64,000 bases of DNA from Limnanthes douglasii subsp. nivea (taxonomy: Eukaryota; Streptophyta; Magnoliopsida; Brassicales; Limnanthaceae). The stretch is taken from contig JAUPFV010000004.1 of NCBI GenBank assembly GCA_036936605.1, positions 142,148,973 through 142,212,972 of the forward strand. Direction: 5' to 3'. Numbering within the stretch: position 1 is the stretch's first letter; each line of letters begins with the position of its first letter. This document shows positions 35,988 through 47,500 of this stretch, in pieces. The translations under genes and the position numbers were made by a program. Below the pieces are notes generated by a model. The model searched no databases, was not told the origin of the DNA, and worked only from the letters and a program-made list of their open reading frames with translations.

Positions 35988-38578
35988 TCATACCGGAAGG
36001 TAGCCATACCGGTCTCCTTCGGCCATCGTATGATACGGAAGGTCTTCAGGCTCAACATGAAGCCATAAGTCCCCTAGGTTCCTCTTCGGAAACGTTTCAT
36101 GGAAAAGTAGAACCATGTCAGACCTCACCTTGGCAAGCAGTTGCTCTTCGCTTTTGATCATCTGCTTGGCATAAGCATTGATCTTGGCTTGGATCTTGGC
36201 CTCCTGCTCCTGTAACAAAGTATTTTTCTCCTCGGCACCCTTGGACACTGTATTTTCAAGGGAAATCTTATCATTGGTCAGGTTGGTGATGATTTGATCC
36301 TTGGCTTTGGATTCTCCCTTTGAGGTGTTAAGGTCTTTCTCCAGTCCGGACAGTTTCTCCCGGAGGTCTTTAATGGTTTCCTCTAAAGTGGCAACTTTTA
36401 TGGTGCTTGCCTGTTGGTTTCTCTTCAACTCCTCGTTTTCTTCCTTTAACATGGCAGCATTGGAGGTGGCAATGCAAAGGTCTTCGGACAACTTCTCCTT
36501 GTCAGACTTGAGATCTTTGATGATATCAGCCTGGCTCCGAACTTGTCTCTCCAACGCAAGTACAGGCTGCACGTTGCTTAACAAAGAGTGGGCTATAGCA
36601 TCCGTTTCACTAGAAACACTGAAAGTCTTACTGTTAAAAGTGACCGTATTGGAGGTGCTTGGAGGAAGGTAAGTCCCGGCAAAGTCATCTCTGGGGAGGT
36701 TGAGGAAGTATTCACCAAGCTCACCAAGACCGGTGATGTCTCCATCGATGTTGATATCTCCCCCCTCGCCAACCTCCGGGTCTGTTGGAGCATCCTTCTC
36801 AGCATCGGCAGGGTTAGCACCACCCACCACCTTCATGCCCTTCTTCTTCTTGCCTTTCATCTTGCTCGGGGCTTTGGCCCGACCTGGCAGGAAGAGTGTC
36901 CCATCTGGCTCATGGGTCCTCTTAAGAACAACGTCCGGAGGAGGCTGAGTGGAGAGCTCCTCCCAAGTCAAGTCTCTCCGACCTGTGGTGTTCCACAGGT
37001 GAGACCTTGCCAAGTTGCTACTGGTGAAAGCAGCGTGTCGGTTCCCCCATTTCTCAGCACCCCATGCATTAATCTTGCCACAAGTAACCTGCCCGGCTTT
37101 CTGATAGTCACTGAACTCCTTGGGCAGTACTGCTAAGACAAAAGTAAGACAAATTAGTATAAACTAAGTCTAAAAAGAAAAGAAAGGGAGAAACAAAAGA
37201 ATAAAGTAGAAGACTTACGATCACTCCTCCACCTGCTTATGAAGAGGCTTGGGTTCTCTCCGGATTTAATCTTCTTGCCGTTCTCCCAGGCACCACTGGC
37301 GAATAGGAACTGGGTCCTCCAATTCCTCTCTGCCTCCAACAAATCATCCACCGCCTTGAAGTCATCCCCCATGCTAAAGTGGTAAAAGGGGATGTGGTGG
37401 TTTCTACAAAGGCTGGCCACTGCAGCAAACTCCTCCATTAGCAGAGGGATCCCGGATAGCCTTGATGCCATGATACATGACATAAGGGTATACCAAGCGT
37501 TGGGGCGCAGCTGGCTCGGATAGCGTTTGATCAGATGGAAATATCTGACAATCTCTGGGTCTAATGGGAACCTGAGCCCCCAGTTGAATAACTCCGTGAA
37601 TATGACCACTTCGCTTAACTTGCAATCCATAGGAGTCTCCGGGTGTATAGGAATCCTGATCTTTACGTTTTCTGGTATGCCCCACTTCGTACGCATCCTG
37701 CCCAACTCAGCAGTATGGATGAATGCGTAGTTGATTTTTTGTAAGGAGAGGAGGTAATTAACGCTGACCTTGTGAAAACAAGGCCCCACTTTTCCTTCTA
37801 GGCTCTCCGGCAGATCCGGATGCCTCAAGTAAAATTTCTCCTTGCCCTTATCCTTCTTGGCAACTATCTCTTTGTTGGTCTGACCGGAGGGCTCAGACTC
37901 AAATGGGGCCTCTTCAACAGAGTCCTCCATCACTTCCTCCATAATTGTTGAAGGGATTTCAGCAGATGTAGTGGGGGGAGGGTTCAAACTTGACTCAGCC
38001 TTGTCTCCGGACTGATGGGCCTCAGTGCCCCTTTGATTTCTGCTCTCCGGTAGAGTGTCTGGAATAGAAGTTTCTTATTGAAGATTTGGATTGGAGCCCT
38101 CCGGTCCGGACAACCTGTCCTTGGGGGCTCTAATAGGCACCTCTGATCCGGTGCTGCTGTCCTTTGCCCCCAACCTTGAGGGAGTATTTTTAGACCCTTG
38201 GCCTTTAACCAACCGGCCTTTCCTCCTATCGACTAACTTTTCAGGAGAGTGCTCCGTATCTGATCCCATTGCAATGAAGGGAGAGGGCTTTTTTAAGCTA
38301 ATGGCTGTAACTCCTGGCTCGATAGCAGGCTCCGATTCATGAACTGAGGAACCAGAGATTATGGGGGAGAGGTTGGTTTGAAATAGTTTTCTAGGCTTAG
38401 TACCTTTGGAAGAAGAAGAGCCTCGATCTGACTCGGTAGCAGAGGTGATTGGTCTATCAACAGGCGAGGTGGGTAACCCTGCTGCGATCCGTCTTTCTCT
38501 TTCGACTTTTTGAGCTTTCTCTAACTCAGAAAGGTTGAGCCACCCGCCTTTGACAAGAGCGTTCCTCGCTGTAAACAT
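35988..38578 (-). pseudogene. E2 antisense gene: gypsy-type domain protein with intron (single in-frame stop)
   Basis: Exon 1 runs 38578 to 37219. The intron is 37218-37133 (86 nt, GTAAGTC...TTTTGTCTTAG). Exon 2 runs 37132 to 35988. Joined length is 2505 nt, exactly 835 codons; the only break is TAA at 38075-38077. Domains: a basic, Ser-rich N-terminus; the Transposase_28-like domain (WGIPENVKIRIPIHPETP, FTELFNWGLRFPLDPEI, PNAWYTLMSCIMASRLSG); then an exon-2 start VLPKEFSDYQKAG aligning with E1 VSKEWLQGLKKD. A Lys-rich segment and a long coiled coil (about 36580-36130) end in FPKRNLGDLWLHVE. The near-intact, spliceable frame on the opposite strand of a retrotransposon implies selection on its protein. 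Function unknown. Confidence 0.8.
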
Positions 38579-38677
38579 AAAGTATCAAACAAAGTTTTTG
38601 CTTTAGAGAGAGAAAGCTTTGAGAGATTTTGCAGAGTAAATTTGAAGGAGATGGTAAAAAAGTAGAAAGTGAGTTTG

Positions 38678-38686
38678 TATTTATAG
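38678..38686 (-). promoter_or_regulatory. TATA box of the E2 antisense gene
   Basis: The minus strand reads CTATAAATACAAACTC about 100 bp upstream of the ATG at 38578, followed by a CT-rich leader (CTCTCAAAGCTTTCTCTC). Position and sequence agree with the E1 counterpart. Confidence 0.6.
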
Positions 38687-39009
38687 TAAAATCTAAAAAA
38701 GAAGTTGATTCCTAGGAGAATTCGAAAATTTTGGCAATGATTAAAAGACGGCGCTGATGTCACCACCTTTAATTAAGAGGTTGCTTTTCGAAGAAGGTGG
38801 GTTCGAAATTCAAGGTGAAAAAATGGATGAAGCAACCAATCAGAGCATGACACGTGGCCCACGAACTCTGGCAAAAACCGTTTTGAATTCATGAAGCTTT
38901 ATCTGTCCGGATAAACCCATAGCCCAAATTGACAGACCTGTATGGATTAACTACCCCTGATGTCGGACTATTTTTCAGGTCTTTGACAAGAGTATTTGCA
39001 CAAACACCT

Positions 39010-39023
39010 AAAAAAGGGGCTCC
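39010..39023 (+). other. E2 polypurine tract
   Basis: AAAAAAGGGGCTCC precedes the 3' LTR start at 39024. Confidence 0.75.
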
Positions 39024-39431
39024 TGATGAGTCCGAATTCTGCATGCTCCCCGGACAAGGACAGATCGGTCCAAGGCCTCCGGACCGGACAGACCACTTCG
39101 AACGCTCTGACCATATGACTGTTCGAACTATGACAAAAGTACTAAAAAACCTAAACACTACTTGACTAAGCTACTTGCTCTCTTACTTAAAGCTCATGGG
39201 TCTTTGAACATGACCCGAGTCCATTAAACATGACCCGAAAACCCATAAGGGCCCAAACATCAGGGTATAAATACCCAACCACCTGCATTAAGTGTGGGTA
39301 ATGAGAATTAACTGCTACCAGCCAGCGTAATTATCTCTCTACTCTCTACACTAAATACATAACACCCACATACTACTGTTAAACACCAACCTAATTACAA
39401 GCCTACCCTCAGGCGATAATTATCCACACCA
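39024..39431 (+). repeat. E2 3' LTR (408 bp)
   Basis: Same ends and length as 29319-29726; nine mismatches by hand count. Followed by the GAATA duplication. Confidence 0.97.
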
Positions 39432-39692
39432 GAATACATTTTGGATTTTGCTTCGGACATTTCGGATTTTGCTTCGGACTTTATAAGCTAACCTATCGGC
39501 CACATCTTCGCATCCGCGTGTTCAGGGCATTAAACATCCTGGACACGATGCCTCTCTACCGTGGTTGAAGAACATTATGCACAAAACCGCATCGACGAAA
39601 CCAGGAATCTCCTCTTGCATCGTACCTCTGAGAAAGTCAAATGCGCTTATGAGGTTTGCATCTACGTGCACGTTCCAGCCTGAATCAGCCAT
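39432..39692 (-). pseudogene. MULE third ORF, N-terminal half (split by E2)
   Basis: ATG at 39692 opens MADSGWNVHVDANLISAFDF; TGA at 39522-39524 interrupts it. The same frame then continues (GCEDVADRLAYKVRSKI) to the E2 junction and, skipping E2 and one TSD copy, into 29313-29125. Together they make a single ~150-codon frame with two stops. It lies antisense between the transposase and the plant mobile domain gene. Unrecognised; the tail is helical and acidic. Confidence 0.5.
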
Positions 39693-39944
39693 TGTTATAA
39701 CTTAAATGTTTAGTTTCATAGTCAGATTCTAGTATTTATAGAGTCGAAGTCGGTGGTTCAATTCTAAAATAATTAGCGGGAAAGAGTGTTTTTATTCCCG
39801 CGTAAAACGTTTCAACTGCCAGGTCACGGATTCGATGACGGAGGATCAGCTGGATAGGGTCCGTTCTGACATTATCGACATCCGCTTACAGGAAATGAGT
39901 GATTAACTGGATAGTTTCAGTGTGTATCAGTTTGTCTTTCGGTT

Positions 39945-40405
39945 TGTCAACCGCCGGTTGGAAAATGCTCAACTAGCGGTGTAGAGCCTTTCGAGCTAAT
40001 TTTCTTTAGATGGATGTATCTTCTATTGTATGAGGTTTAATGATGAATGTATCTTCTTAGATGAATGTATCTTCTTAGATGAATGCGGTGAAAACTCCCC
40101 CGACGGTGTAGAATTTTCAAGCCGCAGGGGTAATTGCGAACAATTGACTTAGAATGGGTATGGTACATTGGCATTGGACCCCGCAGGGTCAGAATTTTTC
40201 AACCACCGGTTGAAATACTACACCAGTGCGGTGAAAACTCCCCCGGTGGTATAGAATTTTCATCCCGGCGGGGTGATTCTCAACAAGAGACTTAGAATTA
40301 GTATGGGACATTGGACTAGGACCCCGCCGAGCCACAAATTCTCAACCACCGGTTGATAATGTCCCTGGCGGTTGAATGGAACATTCAAATTTTCTACTCG
40401 TCATC
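39945..40405. repeat. CCGCCGG repeat cluster between the third ORF and the PMD gene
   Basis: Motifs such as AACCGCCGGTTGG, CCCCGACGG, ACCCCGCAGGG, CACCGGTTG and AACCGGCGGG recur at short spacing. A 20-bp segment around GATGAATGTATCTTCTTA is also tandemly repeated near 40035-40085. Confidence 0.85.
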
Positions 40406-40666
40406 AACCGGCGGGTGAAAGGAATTCCAAACACAAAAAGTATACACTTGTACAATATGTCGACCGCTTCTTCCATGTTTACGGATTAAATGGAAAACGT
40501 GTTTTGTTTGAATTCATGGTACAAGGACAAACAATATACTAAATGACATTATATCATGCGAACAATGTAGTTAACAAAAAATTGAAAACAAGAGTATCGT
40601 GATCATGGTACAACAACACAAAATGTAAAACATGAAAAAAACAATCCACAAAATTTAGTTCGCAAA

Positions 40667-42661
40667 CTAAAAGAACATGCAAATAACGAATGCGACTACC
40701 ATAATCAAAAGCCACAGACTAGTTATCTCCAACACCTTTGCAAATGACATGAGCTCGTCAGAGGAATTGTTTAACGGCCGAACACGATTAATTGTGTTGA
40801 TCGCATCAACCGCGGACCTCTCGGTAAGTATACAACGCGTGATGTTAAACCAACTGTACCTCTTCACGTACTCCTTGTACTGTGGGATGACATGTGGCTA
40901 CTCCCTTCCAAGGGCCTCGAGTACCTATCGATAATGTAAATGTGCTCCTTCCAGTTCGTCCAGTGCCTCCCATGCAGCGCATAACGGAGATGGTCTCCTC
41001 TTTGCAGACCGGTTCTAGCCAAAAGAGGGTCCAACGGCTTTTCCTGGATCCAACCAAAGTGCCTCATCACTCGGTCCGGGTGATATGCTTCGCTTACTAG
41101 CATAAGGAGAATAGGGTTCCGATACAACCCTATTGCCTGCTCCGACCACACTTTACGTACATCATCGTAAGGTCGGAATATCACCTACAAAAAAGCAATT
41201 ACTCATAAAATCATATAATTAATAGATAAATAATAACTTACTTCCGTCTCTCGTTGCGCCGTAAGGATCTCACGGTAGTAAGGCTTCCCGCGAGCTACTG
41301 ATCCTGTGATCCTTTTGGGCAACCACGCTAGCATTTTTGGATCGGTCGGGCTATAACCGCTATTAACCGCCACTCAGAAGATGGGAAAGTGGTCGTAGAT
41401 CCAACATTCCATCAGGGCCGAAAACCCGACCAAGCTCTTCAAGGAGTGTTTTGAAATACCTCCCAAACTTTTGTACAACCACACGAGTGCACATGTACCC
41501 CATGCATACTTACAGAGGTCAGAAAAATCCTAGAGGTAATGGAGAAAATCGTACTGGATGTTCTTCTGGCTCGTGTTTGCGAATATGGTACACCCAAGGA
41601 AGAACATGATGTATGCCCTAGCAGCTGATTTCTTCATTTCCATAGTGAGGTTGGCATTGGAATCCAAATACTCATCCCCGGAAAACGTCGTTCGTAGCCA
41701 TCGGAGGCCAAACCCACTCCAGTCATGTGCCTCCATATCCTCCCGCACAACATTCGGCAAAACTCCCAACAAATATGCATAACGTGCATATGTCGCACCT
41801 ATATCCTCCGTCCTAAAGGCGTTGATAATTATCCCCTCGACCGGGAGGCCAATGATGACATACACGTCATATAGCGTGATGGTCATCTCCCCGAACACAA
41901 ACTGGAAGATGTTGGTCTCTTGGTGCCACCTCTCAATGAACACCTCCGCCAACTCTACGTGCGTGTTGAAATTCGGAAGATGTCGCATTAGTGGCCAGAA
42001 CGGTGTCTCTTCCAACAAAGCTTTGACACCCAATTGCTTGCTAAGGTCCTACTGACCGAGAATACCGTACTTCGACTAAACGGTGATACTAGATCGTGCT
42101 TGCAATAAACCCAATCACAGATATAATATGAACCAAACACTTTCACAAATAAAATAGTTTGACTAATAACAAAATATAAGTTAATCCAAAATTCAAAAAC
42201 TTACGTCGTCCATGAATGTGTAGTACGCCTCATGCTGCGCATACTCCGGGAACAGAAAGATATTTTTTTGGCATAAAAATAAGTTCCTCCATCCTTCCGG
42301 ATCAGTATGACGTCCAACCGTACCCTCTCTTCGAGGTGGTGGCATGATGACCTTAGTTTCCTCCTTCGTATCCTCCTCATCAACAAACGCACGCCCTCGA
42401 CTACGCACCTCTCGTGGAGGAGAGGGCTGTACTCATCGCTCCCTCGTGCTGACATATTTGTTATGCCGCAAAGAGCCTTCAGTCTGACCCGTGCGCACCA
42501 CCCGTTCGGTCCGATCCTCACGTTCATGCCGATCATCGCGCTCGGTCCGATCAACCCTTGGTTGTAGGCTACCTTCACCATTTTTTTAAAAAGGAACTTC
42601 TTCTCGTTCACGCCTCACCTTTTTTTTGCCCTTCCCTTTTTCAGGTCTACGTGCCTCGTGC
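40667..42661 (-). pseudogene. Plant mobile domain (PMD, MAIN-like) gene carried by the MULE
   Basis: Minus-strand exons: about 42661-42205 (charged region DRTERDDRHERE, then PPPRREGTVGRHTDPEGW), 42048-41242 and 41184-40667, with GT-AG introns at 42204-42049 and 41241-41185. The core has DLSKQLGVKALLEETPFW, RWHQETNIFQFVFGEMTITL, YDVYVIIGLPVEG and KYAWGTCALVWLYKSLG, the hallmarks of the plant mobile domain family. The C-terminus has IITR-like ITRCILTERSAVDAI and a hydrophobic end (LWLLIMVVAFVICMFF). Breaks include TAG at 41530-41532, a stop in the charged exon and a frameshift near 40880. PMD proteins of the MAIN/MAIL group act in genome stability and silencing; copies also travel in transposons. 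Confidence 0.75.
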
Positions 42662-42704
42662 CTGCAAGAAGAAAGGTAAGTACGTTAGAAACTTTACAAA
42701 ATAT

Positions 42705-42815
42705 ACCTCGCCCTCACCCGGCGGGGTAGTATAATCACCTGCAAAAAAATACCATTCCCGCCGGTTGGATATGTTGTCACCCGGCGGGGGAAGCGCGAAC
42801 CAGTGAGTTCCGCCA
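42705..42815. repeat. CCGCCGG repeats upstream of the PMD coding exons
   Basis: CACCCGGCGGGG, CCCGCCGGTTGG and CACCCGGCGGGGG within about 110 bp, upstream of an acceptor (TTCTTCTTGCAG ending at 42662) and so probably in the first PMD intron or leader. Confidence 0.75.
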
Positions 42816-43270
42816 TTGAAGGACCTCGAAAAGTTTTATAAATATACCTCTAAAACACCAAATCAGCCACACCAAAACACTCATACCATCACTATACTAC
42901 TATAAACACCAATGTAAAGAGACATTTCCCTATTTTATCAATAAAACTACCACAAATCTACAGAAACCAAAAAGAAAAAAAGTAAGAAAAAAAGAATTAG
43001 AGATGTTAACTCACTCTTTTCATTTCCCTATTCTTGTTGTTGACTGAGTGTGAAGAGGAGTTGTTATGGAACGAGAAGAGGAGTTGAAGTTGGAGCTGAT
43101 TTGGATTTGGTGTTTTGGAGTTTTGAAGAAGAAGAGATGATGAGTGTTTTGGGGCTGATTTGTTTTGGGAATGCTTAGCCTTTAGGGTTAGAACTTAGTA
43201 AATGAATAGTAGGTGTTTTGGGTAAAACATTTAGGTAAGTATATTTATAATTGGGGCTTCTTATCGAAAA

Positions 43271-43292
43271 GAGCCCTAATTTAGCCAAAACC
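43271..43292 (-). repeat. MULE right TIR
   Basis: Reverse complement reads GGTTTTGGCTAAATTAGGGC plus two bases; 20 of 22 identical to the left TIR. Followed by TTTCGTTTA. Confidence 0.7.
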
Positions 43293-43988
43293 TTTCGTTT
43301 ATGAATTAAGATTTTGCTCCAAGGGTTTCAATTTTTTTACTTTGGAGAAGTTGAAAGATACGACTTTTCATCTTCATTGTTTTGTATTTGTCAATTTAAG
43401 ATAATTTTAGAAATCTGGTTATTGTTTTATCCAGTAAATAGACGATTTAAACTCCATTAATCAACTTGGTATCAAACTGTGATAATTAATTTATTGTTGG
43501 TGAATCAGTTTCCGTGAAGAATCGACCAATAAATGGATATTTATAAATCTATGGTTTTTTTTCACTGATCAACTCTACCATCTATTCTTTTGTATATTAT
43601 TCATGGATCTAGCTTATTAATAAGTCTCATTCTTACAAGTATCCAAAGTTCTACAAGAACATGAAAAAGTTAGACATTTCTACATGTTTGAATGTTGGTT
43701 GATAACATAGTATTTATCTATAGTTGTTTATATGAATTAAAGTTTAATATATTATTTTTTTTCCAGAGTAGGTTTGGAGATTTTAAACTTAGTCACTTCA
43801 TGACGCAATATAACCCAGGATCATACAAGCATAAAATTTATTGCTGGTAATAATGAGACAAGATGCATACTAGACATATACCATGTAACTTTTAAAGACA
43901 ATCTCTTAATTCATCTATGGCTTGGTAATTAATTTGTTTATTTCACAGTTATAGAAATCTCATAATTTTGAAATAATTTTGTTAGTCT
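43293..43988. other. AT-rich spacer without recognisable gene
   Basis: Lies between the MULE and the 3' end of LINE-B; probably contains the LINE 3' UTR on the minus strand. No coding signal. Confidence 0.4.
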
Positions 43989-44357
43989 TCAACCCTTATA
44001 TATCTTACTCCTAAGCTTCTTATTAATGAGATTGCTCTTAATTGAGAAAAAGCTTGATTGGGTGAGGTATTGTCTCATTTTCCACTTAAGGGTCCATTTA
44101 GCTAACCAGTCCGCAACATGATTTTGCTCCCATATGTACTATATTCATACTTTAGGTTATAAGGTTTCTACAATAATCAATTAGAGGAGCCAGATACCAA
44201 GGGGCTTTGCTTTTTTACAATATTTCTATTAGAATACTAAAATCAGTTTCAATGTCTGGGTGATAGATTTTCTTCTTCTTTACATATAATAAGCCCATAA
44301 AAAAGGACTTGGCATTCATCACTAGTAGAAAATTCTCGCCATATTATCTACCAAATG
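43989..44357 (-). pseudogene. LINE-B RNase H-like C-terminus
   Basis: MGLLYVKKKKIYHPDIETDFS (44320-44250), KSKAPWYLAPLIDYC, then EQNHVADWLAK (about 44120) and a basic end to TGA 43989-43991. These fit the RNase H-like domain (acidic D in ETD; N.VAD.LA near the end) of plant LINEs. Confidence 0.65.
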
Positions 44358-44526
44358 TGATGTAGCCCAGAAAGTCCAAACAAAAGCCTTGTTTATTTTA
44401 TTTTATTCAAATATCTTATATATTTAAATCAAATCTAATTATATTAAAGATTTATTTTATTTTAAAATATTTATTTTATTTCCTTGTATTATAATTTAGT
44501 GTTTTGAGAAGCTAGTATATAAAGCC

Positions 44527-47500
44527 TAGAGCTGTTATTGGGCCTCCCAACCCGATAACCCGCCCGGGATCGGTCCGATAAAAGCGGCCCGAGACCGGTC
44601 CGAATAAGTTAGGGGGTGGGTTGGGGCCAAAAGTTTAGCCTGATTTTCTTACCGGTCTGGACCGGTCCGCCCAGTTACCAGACCGATATGGGATGTATAT
44701 AAAGAAATTTTTTCCCTAACCTAAACCCTAACACAGACTCTCAGTAAGCCAGTAACGAAGAACAAGACCTCTCTCTTCAGTCTTCCCCTTCTATCGAAGT
44801 TCTGGTGTTCCAGGTACATGATTTCTTGCTTTTAATTACTTATTTCTCTTTAGATTCGCAGCTAAAAATGAATATTTTGTAGTGTAAACAAATAACCATG
44901 AGCGCCATGGATTTCAACTCCATCAAATACTATAGATACCAGATATAATAAGGTTCTGAGTAACATCCGTTTAGGGGAGACTAAAGGATTCCGACATGTA
45001 GAGTTAAGTGAAAATAGCTTTGAACCATCAATGAATCAGTCAACCACTCAGACTCAGTAAGTAAATCTGTACCTTTCATACTCAGTTAAAATTCCATTAG
45101 ATTGAACCATTTATTGTACGACATAAGTTGAGATTCTACCAATTTGTTGCATGCAACATTATGTTATAACTCTAGCATCTGTGAATCTTGATTTGGGGTT
45201 TCATGAATCTTGATTCAAAAATATTTGAAAATCTGCTCACTTTCATGGTCATCATCTTTGGTTGATTCTATTTCTGCCTACAATTAATGTTCAAGTCTAT
45301 CTTACCTTAATGGCCTATGTTGTGCTTTGATTTGACTGTGTTTATTCAACTCTTTCAGTTTTTACATGCATAGAGAGAGTAGTTGTTTAGTTTTTCTTTA
45401 TTTCGGAGTTTGAAGAGATATGAATAGTTCAAAATTTACAATGAGGAAAACTGAATTAGTATGAAATGTGATCAGATTCTGTGTTTTTATAAGGATGACT
45501 AAAGAACTATGACCATTTAGTCTTTTTAGTATTACTGGTGTGCATTTGTTTCTAAAAACACTAATGGCATAGGATACAATGACCAACCAGTGAATCTAAG
45601 AGTATTCCTCATTTTATAATTGTATATTAATTGATGAGTAGCCTCTTAATGGTACTTTTTTCGTTTTTTATCTTCGTCAATGAGTTTGCAAGAATCCAGG
45701 TTTGATGAACTTTATAGTGAATTGGTGATACCGATACGCACTAGTACAAGAATGTAAGTATGATGTAAATTGATTTTAGTCAGGACTGAACTTGCGTAGA
45801 AATTCAGGGAAACATAAAATAGGTATTAGAAACATACATTAAAGCTCTCTTATCTGTAATTTGATTCTTTGATTCGTAAAATTCCAAAATCGGCACTTCT
45901 TATCTGTAACAAAAAGAAACCTCTCCCTCAAGCCGCTAAACCTGACACAAAACCCACCATCTCCTCTGTTCCCAAAAGCCAAGGTGACTACTTTTTAACA
46001 TCTGTTTCTTCTAATACTACTTAGCTTTTACAGTTATTGAATTTTATTTTATAAATTATACTTCAGATTGCATTGTTTAGGTTCTATATCTATGCATATA
46101 TACATGCCTGATTAGCTAGCTAGCTCGTTTTGTTGGAGCTTTGGAGTTATTTTGTGAAATAATATCTCAGTTGGAGATAGACCATAGATTTTTCTGTAGA
46201 AGAAACACCTGTAGGCACCTGTACATGAAATATGCAAAAAACAGCATTGACTATAGTTTATTACTTACCTTATTATTTGGATACTTTTGATGTAGCTACT
46301 CTTGATATTGTTACTAAAATACACTCTTATTTTTTACAGACCTTACATAACAAAAAATAAATGGAAAAAGTAGCTAACTTTGGCATCTCCTCATCCGCAA
46401 GAACTTTTTCGCGTTAAATGGGTAAGTTTTTTAACTCGATATTCTATATAAATATAATTTACGGCCTTGTATGTAAATAGTAATTGATTTGTAATAATAT
46501 TTTTGCATTAATTAGTAACAATTGATTTCAAATTTAACGTATTTTCAAGATTCTTCGACTTCTCCGGTTAATCATGTTAATGAGGGTGAGGTTGATCTTG
46601 ATACATTCATTTGTTGATAATTTGAATTTGCCATCTCTGCCCCACCTTAGCTTTCTTGAAGTTAAACAGTTGCTTCTGTTAATTAGTTTACTTTTAAGCA
46701 TCATACGTGCAATAATTTATTGTTTGCAGGCTCGTAGCCACTAGCCAGTCGACTACCACCTCTTTAATTGTTCAGTTTTCCAACTAATATATCTGAATTT
46801 ATTTGTTTGCCAAGATGAGCTTTTTGCCTTTTGTAGATTTTCTCAAACTAAAGATAACAAGCAGGTTTTATATGTTGCTGCAAATACAGGTGACTCTCCA
46901 TTCTTTGGTGACAATGCATACCTCTTTTCCCCCAATTTCAAACATGAATGTTTTGTTTTTACTTCATTAGCTAAGAACAGTTTATCATTTTTCCTTCTTA
47001 GAACGCGGAGGAACCATTATCATGTGGGACACTATAACATGGACAAGAACACGCTCAAAACAAGTTATACGTGAACCACTCTGTGCATTTAATGTATCAG
47101 CTGATGGCGATCTCTTTGCCTTTTGTAGATTTTCTGAAACTAAAGATAACAAACAGTGGAGCATCAAGAATTTAAAAAGATGGAAACTAGAAAGCAATTT
47201 TATTCAGTTACCGTGGATGTAACAAGATGTTTATGTGTTTGTTTAGTGTTGGAACACAATGATTTTATCTTGTTTATTCTCTTGTTTATGTCTGTTATTT
47301 TTTACTTTCAAATGCAACTTATTATGTTTTATGTTTAACTGTAACTGATGAGTAATTTAGTCTTTAGAATAAGCTTTGTTCTTGGTTTATTTTCGGTTAC
47401 TTTAAGTTTTAAAATAAAACTAGGTTTTTTTCCCTATCGGTCCGGGCCAGACCGGTCCATTAGCTTACCGGGTCGGTCTCGGGTCATAAAACTGGCTCCA

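Larger units (their letters stand above)
29319..39431 (+). mobile_element. E2: Ty3/gypsy LTR retrotransposon, Tat lineage, nested in the MULE
   Basis: The element is 10,113 bp with two 408-bp LTRs and a perfect 5-bp duplication, GAATA (29314-29318 and 39432-39436). Order: LTR, PBS, gag-PR, UAG, RT-RH-IN, short repeats, antisense ORF with intron, PPT, LTR. It has the same plan as E1 but is a different family: LTR and non-coding sequence are unrelated and proteins are clearly diverged. LTRs differ at 9 of 408 bases by hand count (2.2%), so insertion is recent, about 0.85 Myr at 1.3e-8 substitutions per site per year. The MULE was already in place. Confidence 0.97.
24539..43292 (+). mobile_element. 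Mutator-like element (MULE) with OTU-transposase, unknown ORF and plant mobile domain gene
   Basis: Ends are inverted repeats of about 22 bp (GGTTTTGRCTAAATTAGGGC, 20 of 22 identical). The flanking nonamers TTTTGTGTA (24530-24538) and TTTCGTTTA (43293-43301) match at 7 of 9 positions, as expected of an aged MULE duplication. Without nested E2 it would be about 8.6 kb. Contents: a FAR1-like MULE transposase fused to an OTU domain (plus strand), a ~150-codon ORF (minus) and a plant mobile domain gene (minus). GC-rich CCGCCGG repeats fill its introns and spacers. All genes are broken. Confidence 0.75.
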
